IMG/VR virus record: IMGVR_UViG_3300049259_000169
Location: 1 to 62,693 of that record
DNA: 62,693 nucleotides
Origin: a virus
Strand: one strand, 5' to 3'
Part shown: positions 55,790-62,693 of the stretch, piece after piece
How the letters are laid out: each line of letters opens with the position of its first letter
Position numbering within the stretch: the stretch's first letter is position 1
Notes under the pieces: generated by a model
The model's database searches: none
Seen by the model: only the letters and a program-made list of their open reading frames with translations
Told to the model about the DNA's origin: nothing
Translations under genes and position numbers: made by a program

Positions 55790-56287
55790 TCACTCGATCT
55801 GCATCGCGATGGAGATCGCGCCGCCGTAGAGGTCGCCCTCGGGGCCGATCGGCCGGTAGTTGCCGACCACGAACTGGTTCGCGTCCCACGACGCTCCGGT
55901 GCAGCACGCCAGGGCCCGCTCCATGGAGCCGATGTCCTCCATCTGCCGGGTCGACATGGCCAGCAGCTGGTCGCTGGTGTAGTTCCCGTTCTTGGGGACC
56001 GAGTGGCAGCGCAGGACGCCCATCTCGATCAGGACGGTGCGGCCGTGGGTGGCGTTGTACGGCAGCAGGGACTGGACGCCGGGAGTGTTCGAGGGGAAGT
56101 AGTCGGCCACCCGCGCCCAGGCCAGCTCCTGGCCAACGCCGGCGTACGCCTGGCCTGGGTAGACGCCCGGGATCGGGATGCACAGGCACAGTGGCGGCCC
56201 CTCGGCACCCTCCGGCGTCAGCTGGGCGCAGAGACAGCCCTGGAGGTCGGTGAGCAGCGCGATGATCTTGTCGTCCGGCTCGGGCAT
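55790..56287 (-). CDS. head-tail connector, possibly tail terminator
   Basis: 165 aa. Begins with a helix and two Cys pairs (GCLCAQ, LCLCIPIPG). Alternating strands in the second half. Position between neck genes suggests tail terminator or head closure; not certain which. Confidence 0.5.
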   Translation of the reverse strand: MPEPDDKIIALLTDLQGCLCAQLTPEGAEGPPLCLCIPIPGVYPGQAYAGVGQELAWARVADYFPSNTPGVQSLLPYNATHGRTVLIEMGVLRCHSVPKNGNYTSDQLLAMSTRQMEDIGSMERALACCTGASWDANQFVVGNYRPIGPEGDLYGGAISIAMQIE

Positions 56288-56312
56288 GGTCGCAGTCTCC
56301 CACCCTGAGGGC

Positions 56313-56984
56313 TCAGATCGGCACTCCCCAGCCGGTGAATCCGGAGGAGATGACGCCGGGCGGTTGGATCACGAGCAGTTGGGCCGCCCAGTTCCCGGAC
56401 GCCGAGGCTGTGGCCGCGCGGGTGCCGGTGGCCGTGGCTGAGGTGAGCGTCTCGTGCGCGAGCGCGTTGACCGGCGCTGCCGTTGGGGCGCCGGTACAGA
56501 CGAAGGACCAGTCGGACGTCGCACCGCCGGGGTTCGTGACGGTTGCCGAGCCGGTGCCGTGCCCGAAGCACTCCAGGAGCAGTGTCGCGGCCGAGCTTGG
56601 GGTGACGCTCGCGGCCACGAGGCTCGTGCCGGCGGTGCCGGAGGCTGAGGAGTGGACGTCGACCGGCGTGGTCATGTTCGCGCCGGTGATGCGGGCGATG
56701 CCGGCGGCCTGCCTGCCGGCGGTCGTGGTGAACGTGTAGTTGGACGGCTCCGACCCGCCCGCGATCTTCCAGTACGTCGCCAGCGTTATCGAGGACGCGC
56801 CACCCGACGCGATCAGCGTCCACCCGGCCGGTGGGGTGATGGACGCTCCGGTGAGCCGCAGGGCGACGACTGCGACGAGCAGGTCGCCCGACGCCGTACC
56901 GGTGGGCTTCGTGACCGTGATCGTGGTCGCGGTGTTGCTGGCGTCGCTCGCCGTGGCGATTGCTGCGAGGGCCGGCGTCGACAT
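56313..56984 (-). CDS. beta-sandwich virion surface protein
   Basis: 223 aa. Ala/Thr/Ser-rich beta repeat (SNTATTITVTKPTGTASGDL, GWTLIASGGASS) resembling domains on tail fibres and head decorations. Overlaps the tailspike by one base, so the two are likely coupled and may form one adsorption structure. Confidence 0.6.
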   Translation of the reverse strand: MSTPALAAIATASDASNTATTITVTKPTGTASGDLLVAVVALRLTGASITPPAGWTLIASGGASSITLATYWKIAGGSEPSNYTFTTTAGRQAAGIARITGANMTTPVDVHSSASGTAGTSLVAASVTPSSAATLLLECFGHGTGSATVTNPGGATSDWSFVCTGAPTAAPVNALAHETLTSATATGTRAATASASGNWAAQLLVIQPPGVISSGFTGWGVPI

Positions 56985-59410
56985 TAGACCGCCCGGATCT
57001 GCACGGTCAGGTCTGCCGCGACCACGTCCACCTGATCGACATCGACCGTGATGTACGACCCGGCAGGTACCAGCGCCGTGTCAGGGGTGCCGCCTGTGAG
57101 CACCGGAGCCACTGCGCCTGAGGTGTTCCCGGCGACCGCGATCGTGGGCCGCCGCGACGACGCCCCGAAGATCGACGTCCCGTCCTTGTTGATGTCCACA
57201 ATGACGGCGGTCGTAGTCGGCGCGGTGCCGACACTGGCGCGCACCGACAGGATGGTGAAGTCGCGCTCGGCGTAGATCCGGTGCGCACCGGCGGCAACCG
57301 TGAGGACCCCGCTCTTGGAGAAGGCCATCGGCGGGGGGGCCGAGGTGGTCACCTGCGTGACGACGACGTTCCCCGCAACGAGGTCGAACCGGATCAGGAA
57401 CCGGCCCGGCCCACCGAGGTTGGCGAAGGTGACAGGACCGGCGCCACCGTTGATCGTGTAGCCCGCCGGGGCGGGGAACGTGACCGTCCCCGTGGGCGCG
57501 CTGTTGCTGCCAGTGCCGACGACGACAAGTTGGGCGCTGTCGTAGCCGGTGAGCCGGTGGATGTCCGGGTTGAGCGTGTAGTTCGCGGTCAGGGTGTTCC
57601 CGGCGAAGACGTCGACCTGGTCGGTGCGGGTGATGTCGAACGTCTGGGCGCTGGACCCATAGGCGGCCCCCCTGGACGCCTTGATGCCGGAGTAGATCCG
57701 GCCGCCGTAGCTGAATCGGCCGCCGACGAGGGACTGGTAGTTGGTCGACTCGGTGCCGTCGGCCGCCCGGTTGTTGCCGACGACTCGCATCTTGGCGGGG
57801 TCGAGGGCGTAGTCGGAGCTGATCTCCCAGGTGACGTTGCTCCCCGGCCGCGGGACGAGCAGGACGTCCATGCGGTTGTTCTCGGGGTAGAACCCACTGA
57901 GCTTGGTGCCTCGGTGGGCGCCCCCCGGTGCGCCGCCGAGGATGATCCCGGCGCCGCAGTTCTGGGTGGTGGGGCGGCTCCCGACGGGGCCGTACAGGCC
58001 CGAGGCGGTGATCGCGCTGGCGCAGCGAATGGCGTCGATCTGGTCGAAGTGGTGCAGGTTCCCGTCGCTGCCGTGGGTGTAGATGGCGCCGCCGTACAGG
58101 TAGTCGGCGGCGACGGCGGTGTCGGTGTCGGTGCCGACCCAGGGGTAGACGGTGAGGCGGCTGTTCGGGATGTCGACGGCCTTGATGTAGAACTCGCGGG
58201 TCGCGCCGGAGAGCAGGGTCAGGACGATCATGACCGGCGAGGAGTCGAGGGCGCCGTAGAGCAGGCCGTCAGTGATGAACGTCGGCGGCGGGGTGGTGAC
58301 GTCGATGGTGCTGGTCTGGGTGACCGAGGTGGCCGACCCGGTCCGGGTGATGTTCGAGACCATCGTGGTGAGCCCGTAGGGGCTGGTGCCGTTGCGGGCA
58401 CCAGAGCCGACGTCGGAGCCCTTGACGTTGCCCCAGCTGACCTTGGAGCAGGTGTTGTTCATCGCGCCCACGGCGAAGGCCAGGTGGGTGCCGCGAAGCC
58501 GGCGGAACGAGATCCCGGACGTAGTTTCGAGGTAGACCGCTGTCTGCCATCCGCGCGAGGTGTAGGAGCCGGTGGTGCCGGTGCCGAGGCCCTCGACGCT
58601 GTCCCAGATGGTGTAGTGGGCGTTGGTCAGCCACAGCAGGTGGGTGCCGGTCGAGGCGGCCTGGGCCTGGAGGAAAAGGTAGCCGGAGAACTGGCGGGTC
58701 TGGATCTGGGTTGCGTGCGTGAGGTGGATCGGCTGGTCGACGAGGAACTGCCCACCGACGTCAGCGATCCCGACGTCGTAGGTGGACACGAACGTCGCGA
58801 ACGCCTGGAGCGCGGCCGTGTCGACGGTCGCGAGGTCTCCGACCGCGCCGAACATGAAGGCGTTGACCCGGGACGGGATGAGCTTGAACCCGCGTCCGTC
58901 GGCGGCCAGGAAGGACGAACGCGGATTGGCGGTCACGTAGGCGCCATTGACGGCCGCGTCGTAGGCGTAGTTGGCGGCGCCGATGCCACCGAGTGCGTAG
59001 CCGTCGGTGCGGACGAAGACGATCGAGGAGGGAACCTCGGGGGCTGCGCCCGAGAAGTCGTCGAACAGGCCGACACGGCCCACGAAGGCGTTCCCGAGTC
59101 GCAGATCCTGCTGGACGCGGAAGTCGGAGCCCGGGTCGGTGTCGATGACGGTCATCCGGCCGTCGTCGAGGTCTGTGACCGAGGCGAGCAGGATCTCGAT
59201 CTCGGCCAGGTCGGCGGCGTCGAGGGAGGCCCACGGGAGGTCGTTCCACGGGGTCTCTCCGTCGCCGACCTTCATGCGCCGGAGATCCTCGTCCCAGCCC
59301 GGCTCCGCGAGCAGCAGCACAGTGTTGGCGGACGTCCATGTCGCGGTGGTGCCGCGCTTCCACTGGACCCGCCAGCGCAGCAGCGCCTGGCGCCAGTCCA
59401 TGTTGTTCAC
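56984..59410 (-). CDS. tailspike-like receptor-binding protein
   Basis: 808 aa, GTG start (an ATG at 59401 is also possible). Residues ~18-60 (GTTATWTSANTVLLLAEPGW, MKVGDGETPW) form the adhesin N-terminal fold seen in Mtd and many fibres. Residues ~150-560 look like a right-handed beta-helix of the pectate-lyase/tailspike type, with FMFGAVGDLATVDTAALQAF, the usual entry to such helices. The end is a beta-sandwich. May bind or cut host surface sugar. It stands in the connector module, not with the tail-tip genes. Confidence 0.7.
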   Translation of the reverse strand: MNNMDWRQALLRWRVQWKRGTTATWTSANTVLLLAEPGWDEDLRRMKVGDGETPWNDLPWASLDAADLAEIEILLASVTDLDDGRMTVIDTDPGSDFRVQQDLRLGNAFVGRVGLFDDFSGAAPEVPSSIVFVRTDGYALGGIGAANYAYDAAVNGAYVTANPRSSFLAADGRGFKLIPSRVNAFMFGAVGDLATVDTAALQAFATFVSTYDVGIADVGGQFLVDQPIHLTHATQIQTRQFSGYLFLQAQAASTGTHLLWLTNAHYTIWDSVEGLGTGTTGSYTSRGWQTAVYLETTSGISFRRLRGTHLAFAVGAMNNTCSKVSWGNVKGSDVGSGARNGTSPYGLTTMVSNITRTGSATSVTQTSTIDVTTPPPTFITDGLLYGALDSSPVMIVLTLLSGATREFYIKAVDIPNSRLTVYPWVGTDTDTAVAADYLYGGAIYTHGSDGNLHHFDQIDAIRCASAITASGLYGPVGSRPTTQNCGAGIILGGAPGGAHRGTKLSGFYPENNRMDVLLVPRPGSNVTWEISSDYALDPAKMRVVGNNRAADGTESTNYQSLVGGRFSYGGRIYSGIKASRGAAYGSSAQTFDITRTDQVDVFAGNTLTANYTLNPDIHRLTGYDSAQLVVVGTGSNSAPTGTVTFPAPAGYTINGGAGPVTFANLGGPGRFLIRFDLVAGNVVVTQVTTSAPPPMAFSKSGVLTVAAGAHRIYAERDFTILSVRASVGTAPTTTAVIVDINKDGTSIFGASSRRPTIAVAGNTSGAVAPVLTGGTPDTALVPAGSYITVDVDQVDVVAADLTVQIRAV

Positions 59411-60192
59411 AGGGTGCTCCCCTGGATGGTCGGGTCGGGGAGGTCGAGGGAGAGCAACCGGGTCTGGCCCTTGCGGCCGGCGGGGTTGACGATGGAGATC
59501 CAGGCGTCGACCTGGCGGATGCCGGTGAATCCGTCGGGCCAGATGCCGGCGTTGAACTCCATCGCGACCCCGGTGCGGGTGATCGAGGTGACGTTCGAGG
59601 GCAGCGCGCAGCCGTCGTCGTCGATGCAGGCCAGCGCGAACTGGTAGGCGAGCTTGGCGCAGGCGGCGAGGGCCAGCCCGTCGGGCTCGATCGCGTTGAG
59701 GTACGTCACCGACCAGGTGCCGGCCGCGGTGTCGGGCAGCTGGAGATCCTGGGCGCCATTCAGCGGGCAGTCACCGGTGCCCTGGTAGACGAGACGGTCG
59801 CCGTTGTCGACCCGGAAGTCCGACAGGGTCTGCTCGACGCCGTCGACCCGGATGGAGTCGAGCCGTCCGACCGGCCCAGGAAGCCGCACGGAGCAGCCTG
59901 CGGGCTCCGCAGCCGCCCAGAGCGGGTCCGTGCACGCCGGGCGGTACAGAGGCCCGTACGGGCCGTAGAGGCCGTACGGGTTGCAGGGGGGGCAGTCGGT
60001 GGGGGTCGTGACCGGCCGGAGGATGATCGGACAGCCGCCCACCCGGTAGCCGGACAGCATGTTCAGGGAGGCGGAGGCCAGCGCGACCGCATACTCCCGG
60101 ACCTCGTCGGAGAAGCGCTCGTCGTCGTTCCAGTCGTCGGGGACGCACGCTTCCACGGACTCGATGTCCCACGGACATCCGTTGAAGACCAT
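59407..60192 (-). CDS. head-to-tail adaptor-like protein
   Basis: 261 aa from ATG 60192. CPWDIESVEACVPDDW and VREYAVALASASLNMLSGYR, VGGCPIILRP match the small-helical adaptor proteins of actinophages, with an extra C-terminal domain. Binds between portal and tail. Confidence 0.65.
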   Translation of the reverse strand: MVFNGCPWDIESVEACVPDDWNDDERFSDEVREYAVALASASLNMLSGYRVGGCPIILRPVTTPTDCPPCNPYGLYGPYGPLYRPACTDPLWAAAEPAGCSVRLPGPVGRLDSIRVDGVEQTLSDFRVDNGDRLVYQGTGDCPLNGAQDLQLPDTAAGTWSVTYLNAIEPDGLALAACAKLAYQFALACIDDDGCALPSNVTSITRTGVAMEFNAGIWPDGFTGIRQVDAWISIVNPAGRKGQTRLLSLDLPDPTIQGSTL

Positions 60193-60212
60193 CGGGTCCC
60201 TCCTCTCCTGAG

Positions 60213-60256
60213 ACTGGCCTCGCCGCCCCGGACAGCTACGGAGCGGCGAGGCCAGT
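60213..60256 (-). terminator. hairpin after major tail gene
   Basis: Perfect 14-base stem (60213-60226 with 60243-60256), 16-base loop. Just after the major tail protein; may trim transcripts so that capsid and tube genes are expressed most. Confidence 0.7.
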
Positions 60257-60271
60257 GACTGAGTACCGCGG

Positions 60272-61156
60272 TTACGCCGGGCCAGCCACCCAGGCGGTGG
60301 AGGACCAGTGCGCCGTGGAGCCGTCGCCGAGCACCACGCGCTGACCTGTGGTCCATGCCGTGGCCGGAGACGCCGTGACCCCGGCGAGGGCCGCGAGGTT
60401 CGCCGGCACCCACGAGCCCGACGGGGTGAATGCGCCCGGCGTGCCCGCCGTCGCGCCCGTCGGAGCTGAACCGACCGCGACGGCCCCACACTCGTCGGCC
60501 GGAGGTGCGAGGCTGACGAGATCCTGAAGGAAGTGCTTGCGGGTGCCCAGCGCCTGCCGCAGCGGAGCCGCCTCGCCGTCCTCGTCGAGGGTGACGTCCC
60601 ACGGGCCGACTCCCCAGTCGTTCGGGGCCAGCGTGGTCATGCCGGTGACGGTGAAGTTGATCGCGTCGTTGGCCCAGGTGATCGCGTCGACCTGACCACC
60701 GCCGAGCCAGGGCGTCAGGAAGTACCCGTACTGGACCACGCCGCCCTGGCAGACCTGACCGTGCAGGCCCGACCACAGCTCCATCGCGAGGTTGGCATCG
60801 TCGGGATCGGCGTCGTCGCCGATGGTGAACCCGGTGACGGTGCCGTCCACGACACCCTCCCAGGTCTCCTGGCTGGTCAGCATCGCGACGAGCAGCGGGT
60901 TCACCCGGGTCATCGCGGCCGCCACGGTGAAGTACTGGAACTTCGGCCGCGGGACGTCGTTGACCTCGGTCGAGCCGCTCGCGTTGACGACGTTGATCGA
61001 GGTCCCCGGGTCGTTGGTCGGGGTCAGGGTCACCGTGAGCAGGCCCTCGGTGACCACCGCGTTCAGCGGACCCGGAACGACCGAGCCGCAGCGGTCGAGC
61101 GTGGTGAACCGACCCATCTTCCCGCGGACCAGCTTTGCGCACTCAGCACCGGACAT
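60272..61156 (-). CDS. major tail tube protein
   Basis: 294 aa. GRFTTLDRCGSVVPGP, LTVTLTPTNDPGTSI, VPRPKFQYFTV and RVNPLLVAMLT follow the order of a tube-protein family of actinophages. The C-terminal ~80 residues form a separate beta domain (FTPSGSWVPANLAALAGVTA, WTTGQRVVLGDGS), probably on the tail surface. Precedes a hairpin, typical for an abundant product. Confidence 0.75.
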   Translation of the reverse strand: MSGAECAKLVRGKMGRFTTLDRCGSVVPGPLNAVVTEGLLTVTLTPTNDPGTSINVVNASGSTEVNDVPRPKFQYFTVAAAMTRVNPLLVAMLTSQETWEGVVDGTVTGFTIGDDADPDDANLAMELWSGLHGQVCQGGVVQYGYFLTPWLGGGQVDAITWANDAINFTVTGMTTLAPNDWGVGPWDVTLDEDGEAAPLRQALGTRKHFLQDLVSLAPPADECGAVAVGSAPTGATAGTPGAFTPSGSWVPANLAALAGVTASPATAWTTGQRVVLGDGSTAHWSSTAWVAGPA

Positions 61157-61159
61157 GGG

Positions 61160-61735
61160 CTACTCCTTGCTGTTCTGGTGCTCGGCGAGCCGAGCCTGCT
61201 TGTCGGCGACCTTGCCGGACTTGGAGAGCCCTGCCTTCTCCAGCGCCTCGTTCAGCGCCTTGCCGATCAGGGGCTCGGGGTCCGAGTCCGAGCCGTCGTC
61301 CTCGGGAGTCGAACCGTGCACCGCGGCGGTGAGGTTCGCGTTGAGCTCCTCGACCTCGTCGTCGGTGAGGCCGCCGGTCTCGACCTCGTGCAGGTGCACA
61401 GCGTTCGCGCGCTTCGTGCGCTCCGACTCGTCCTCGCCCTCGGCGACCCACGCGACCCGCTCCTCGAGCGTGCCGGCCGGGACTTCGAGGTCGGCGGGCG
61501 CGTTGTCGTCCGGGTCGATCGGGGTGTCCTCCCCAACCTTCTCCTCGACCGGTTCGGTGTCCTCGTGCTCGTAGGAGAGACCGGCCTCGTCGGCGACCTC
61601 CTCGGGCACCAGGAAGACGCCGTCGGAGGTGGTCTGCACGACCGAGGTCTCCAGGTCCAGGCTGCGCGCAGCAGCGAGCAGCTGGGACGCGACGCCAGCC
61701 GCGTTGTCGCCGTACTTGACCTTGACGTTGCTCAT
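61160..61735 (-). CDS. virion connector protein with SAP-like end
   Basis: 191 aa. N-terminal VKVKYGDNAAGVASQLLAAA fold, a long acidic middle, and a C-terminal SAP/HeH-like helix-extended-helix (ALNEALEKAGLSKSGKVADK). Lies between two virion genes. Probably head-associated. Confidence 0.55.
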   Translation of the reverse strand: MSNVKVKYGDNAAGVASQLLAAARSLDLETSVVQTTSDGVFLVPEEVADEAGLSYEHEDTEPVEEKVGEDTPIDPDDNAPADLEVPAGTLEERVAWVAEGEDESERTKRANAVHLHEVETGGLTDDEVEELNANLTAAVHGSTPEDDGSDSDPEPLIGKALNEALEKAGLSKSGKVADKQARLAEHQNSKE

Positions 61736-61744
61736 CGTTCTCTC

Positions 61745-62653
61745 CTAGCCGTTCGCGTAGGCGGTCACGAGGACCGCTGCCTTGTAGCAGTCGATGGAGA
61801 CCAGGTACAGGCTCTCGGTGAGCGCACCCTGGTCGTTGGGATCGAGGCCCGAGATGTAGTTCGGCTCCTGGTCGTCGGCCTGCTGGGAGAAGATGTTGAA
61901 GAACTCCCGCACGTCCATCTTCTGTCGGGTGATCGAGACCGCGCCGGTGGCGTAGATCCACTTCTCGCCCTCGTCGCCCTCGCCGCCGTCGGGGCCCGTG
62001 TTCGGCAGGTCGTACCCGCCACCGGCCGCGACCGGGGTTCGCAGGCCCGTGTACAGCACCGAGGACTCCATCTTGAGCGCCCCGCGCTGGTCCAGCAGCG
62101 TCGCGACCAGGCGCGGCATGTGCAGGAGGCCCTTGCCGGCGTAGTTCACGGCCATGTGGGACTCCAGCAGGCCGAGGCCGACCACCGGGTCCACCGCGGT
62201 GCCCGGTGTCGGCGTGATGTCCACCGCCGCGTCCCAGCCGCCCAGCGTGCTGGTGGCCGTCTGCTCGACGAACAGGCCCGCCATGATCGCGGCCTCGACG
62301 ATCCGGGACTCGGCGCGCGAGTAGGACCGCTCGACACCCTCGCGGAGCACTGCCGGGTCGGCGAGCTTGCAGATCACCGCGCCGTACGCGCCGAACCCAA
62401 GTCCGTCCTGCCAGACCGGGTTCACGGCCTCGTCGAACTTCGACCCGTCGGTCGGGCCGCACAGGGCGCCCAGCTCGAAACCGGTGTCGAGGCAGTTGAA
62501 GGACGGGAACAGCCCGATGCCGCCCGGGATGCGGCGACGTCCGTCGCTGGTCTCGACCGGGGTGACGATGTTCAGCAGGGTGCCCTCGATCGGGTCCGGC
62601 TGCGGTGCGGTCGGGTACTCCGCCCGCACCAGCTCGCTCTCGGCGACGCTCAT
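61745..62653 (-). CDS. conserved virion protein following the capsid gene
   Basis: 302 aa. The ATG at 62653 is chosen because GGGAGG lies eight bases upstream; a GTG at 62662 is too close to it. Internal segments (GLGLLESHMAVNYAGKGLLH, TGLRTPVAAGGGYDLP, WIYATGAVSI) match a family that follows the major capsid gene in many actinophages. Exact role unknown (head accessory or portal-side protein). Confidence 0.6.
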   Translation of the reverse strand: MSVAESELVRAEYPTAPQPDPIEGTLLNIVTPVETSDGRRRIPGGIGLFPSFNCLDTGFELGALCGPTDGSKFDEAVNPVWQDGLGFGAYGAVICKLADPAVLREGVERSYSRAESRIVEAAIMAGLFVEQTATSTLGGWDAAVDITPTPGTAVDPVVGLGLLESHMAVNYAGKGLLHMPRLVATLLDQRGALKMESSVLYTGLRTPVAAGGGYDLPNTGPDGGEGDEGEKWIYATGAVSITRQKMDVREFFNIFSQQADDQEPNYISGLDPNDQGALTESLYLVSIDCYKAAVLVTAYANG

Positions 62654-62666
62654 GCTGTCCACCTCC

Positions 62667-62693
62667 CTTCTGGTCGGACGTGGGCGGTCAGGT
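62667..62693. repeat. 27-base direct repeat, copy at window end
   Basis: Pairs with bases 1-27 (23 of 27 identical). Includes 62677-62689, inverted relative to 31-43. Confidence 0.7.

Noticed and set aside
57281-59647. 788-codon plus-strand frame opposite the tailspike
   Set aside because: Antisense shadow; no ribosome site and no fold-like sequence.
1-62693. tRNA genes
   Set aside because: No cloverleaf with a T-arm GTTCRA core and matching acceptor was recognised by eye; a tRNA-finding program would be decisive.

Overview
The window reads as one complete genome, circular or circularly permuted, of a GC-rich tailed phage of the siphovirus type. The host is most likely an actinobacterium. 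Evidence: a full set of head, connector and tail genes including a long tape-measure gene, strongly GC-biased third codon positions, many GTG starts, and a dense array of small genes that overlap by ATGA or GTGA. The two window ends belong together. The major capsid gene ends near base 52, the next virion gene starts near 62653, and two near-identical 27-base repeats plus an inverted repeat meet across the junction. I see no integrase, ParA/ParB, DNA polymerase, primase or tRNA gene.

Layout. (1) 10.8-3.1 kb, minus strand: terminase small and large subunits, portal, a NUDIX-capsid protease fusion and a small head protein, ending at a bidirectional terminator. (2) 2.0-3.0 kb, plus strand: an M15-like endolysin and a holin, placed antisense inside the structural block. 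(3) 1.8 kb to 0, then 62.7-45.2 kb, minus strand: major capsid protein, connectors, major tail protein, a large tailspike, tail assembly chaperones with a frame change, tape measure and minor tail proteins. (4) 10.9-15.3 kb: a few plus-strand genes converge at a terminator with a minus-strand block of small genes (two ribbon-helix-helix proteins, a short fibre-like protein, membrane and zinc proteins). (5) 15.3-45.1 kb, plus strand: the early/replication region. It holds a helix-turn-helix protein, a large Cys-rich protein, an M20/M28-like metallopeptidase, a DprA-like protein, two SSB-type proteins, a DUF932 protein, a replication initiator, an EEP-fold nuclease, a DnaB/RepA-type helicase, an HNH protein, an ERF annealing protein, a Cas4/RecB-type nuclease split by a class 3 intein, a Spo11/topoisomerase VI-A-like protein and a MazG-like protein.

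How it fits together. Recombination-dependent replication built on host polymerase looks plausible: initiator, helicase, SSBs, ERF annealing protein, exonuclease, DprA-like mediator and the Topo VI-A-like protein. A strong regulatory signal is a set of twelve 16-17 base palindromes close to GGTTACC-GGTAACC. They lie only between 15.2 and 45.2 kb, mostly just before a conserved GAACGGAGA leader and a start codon. Two sit at identical spacing behind good promoters; others are inside genes or between convergent genes. This resembles the operators/stoperators and start-associated sequences of temperate actinophages, with a different sequence.
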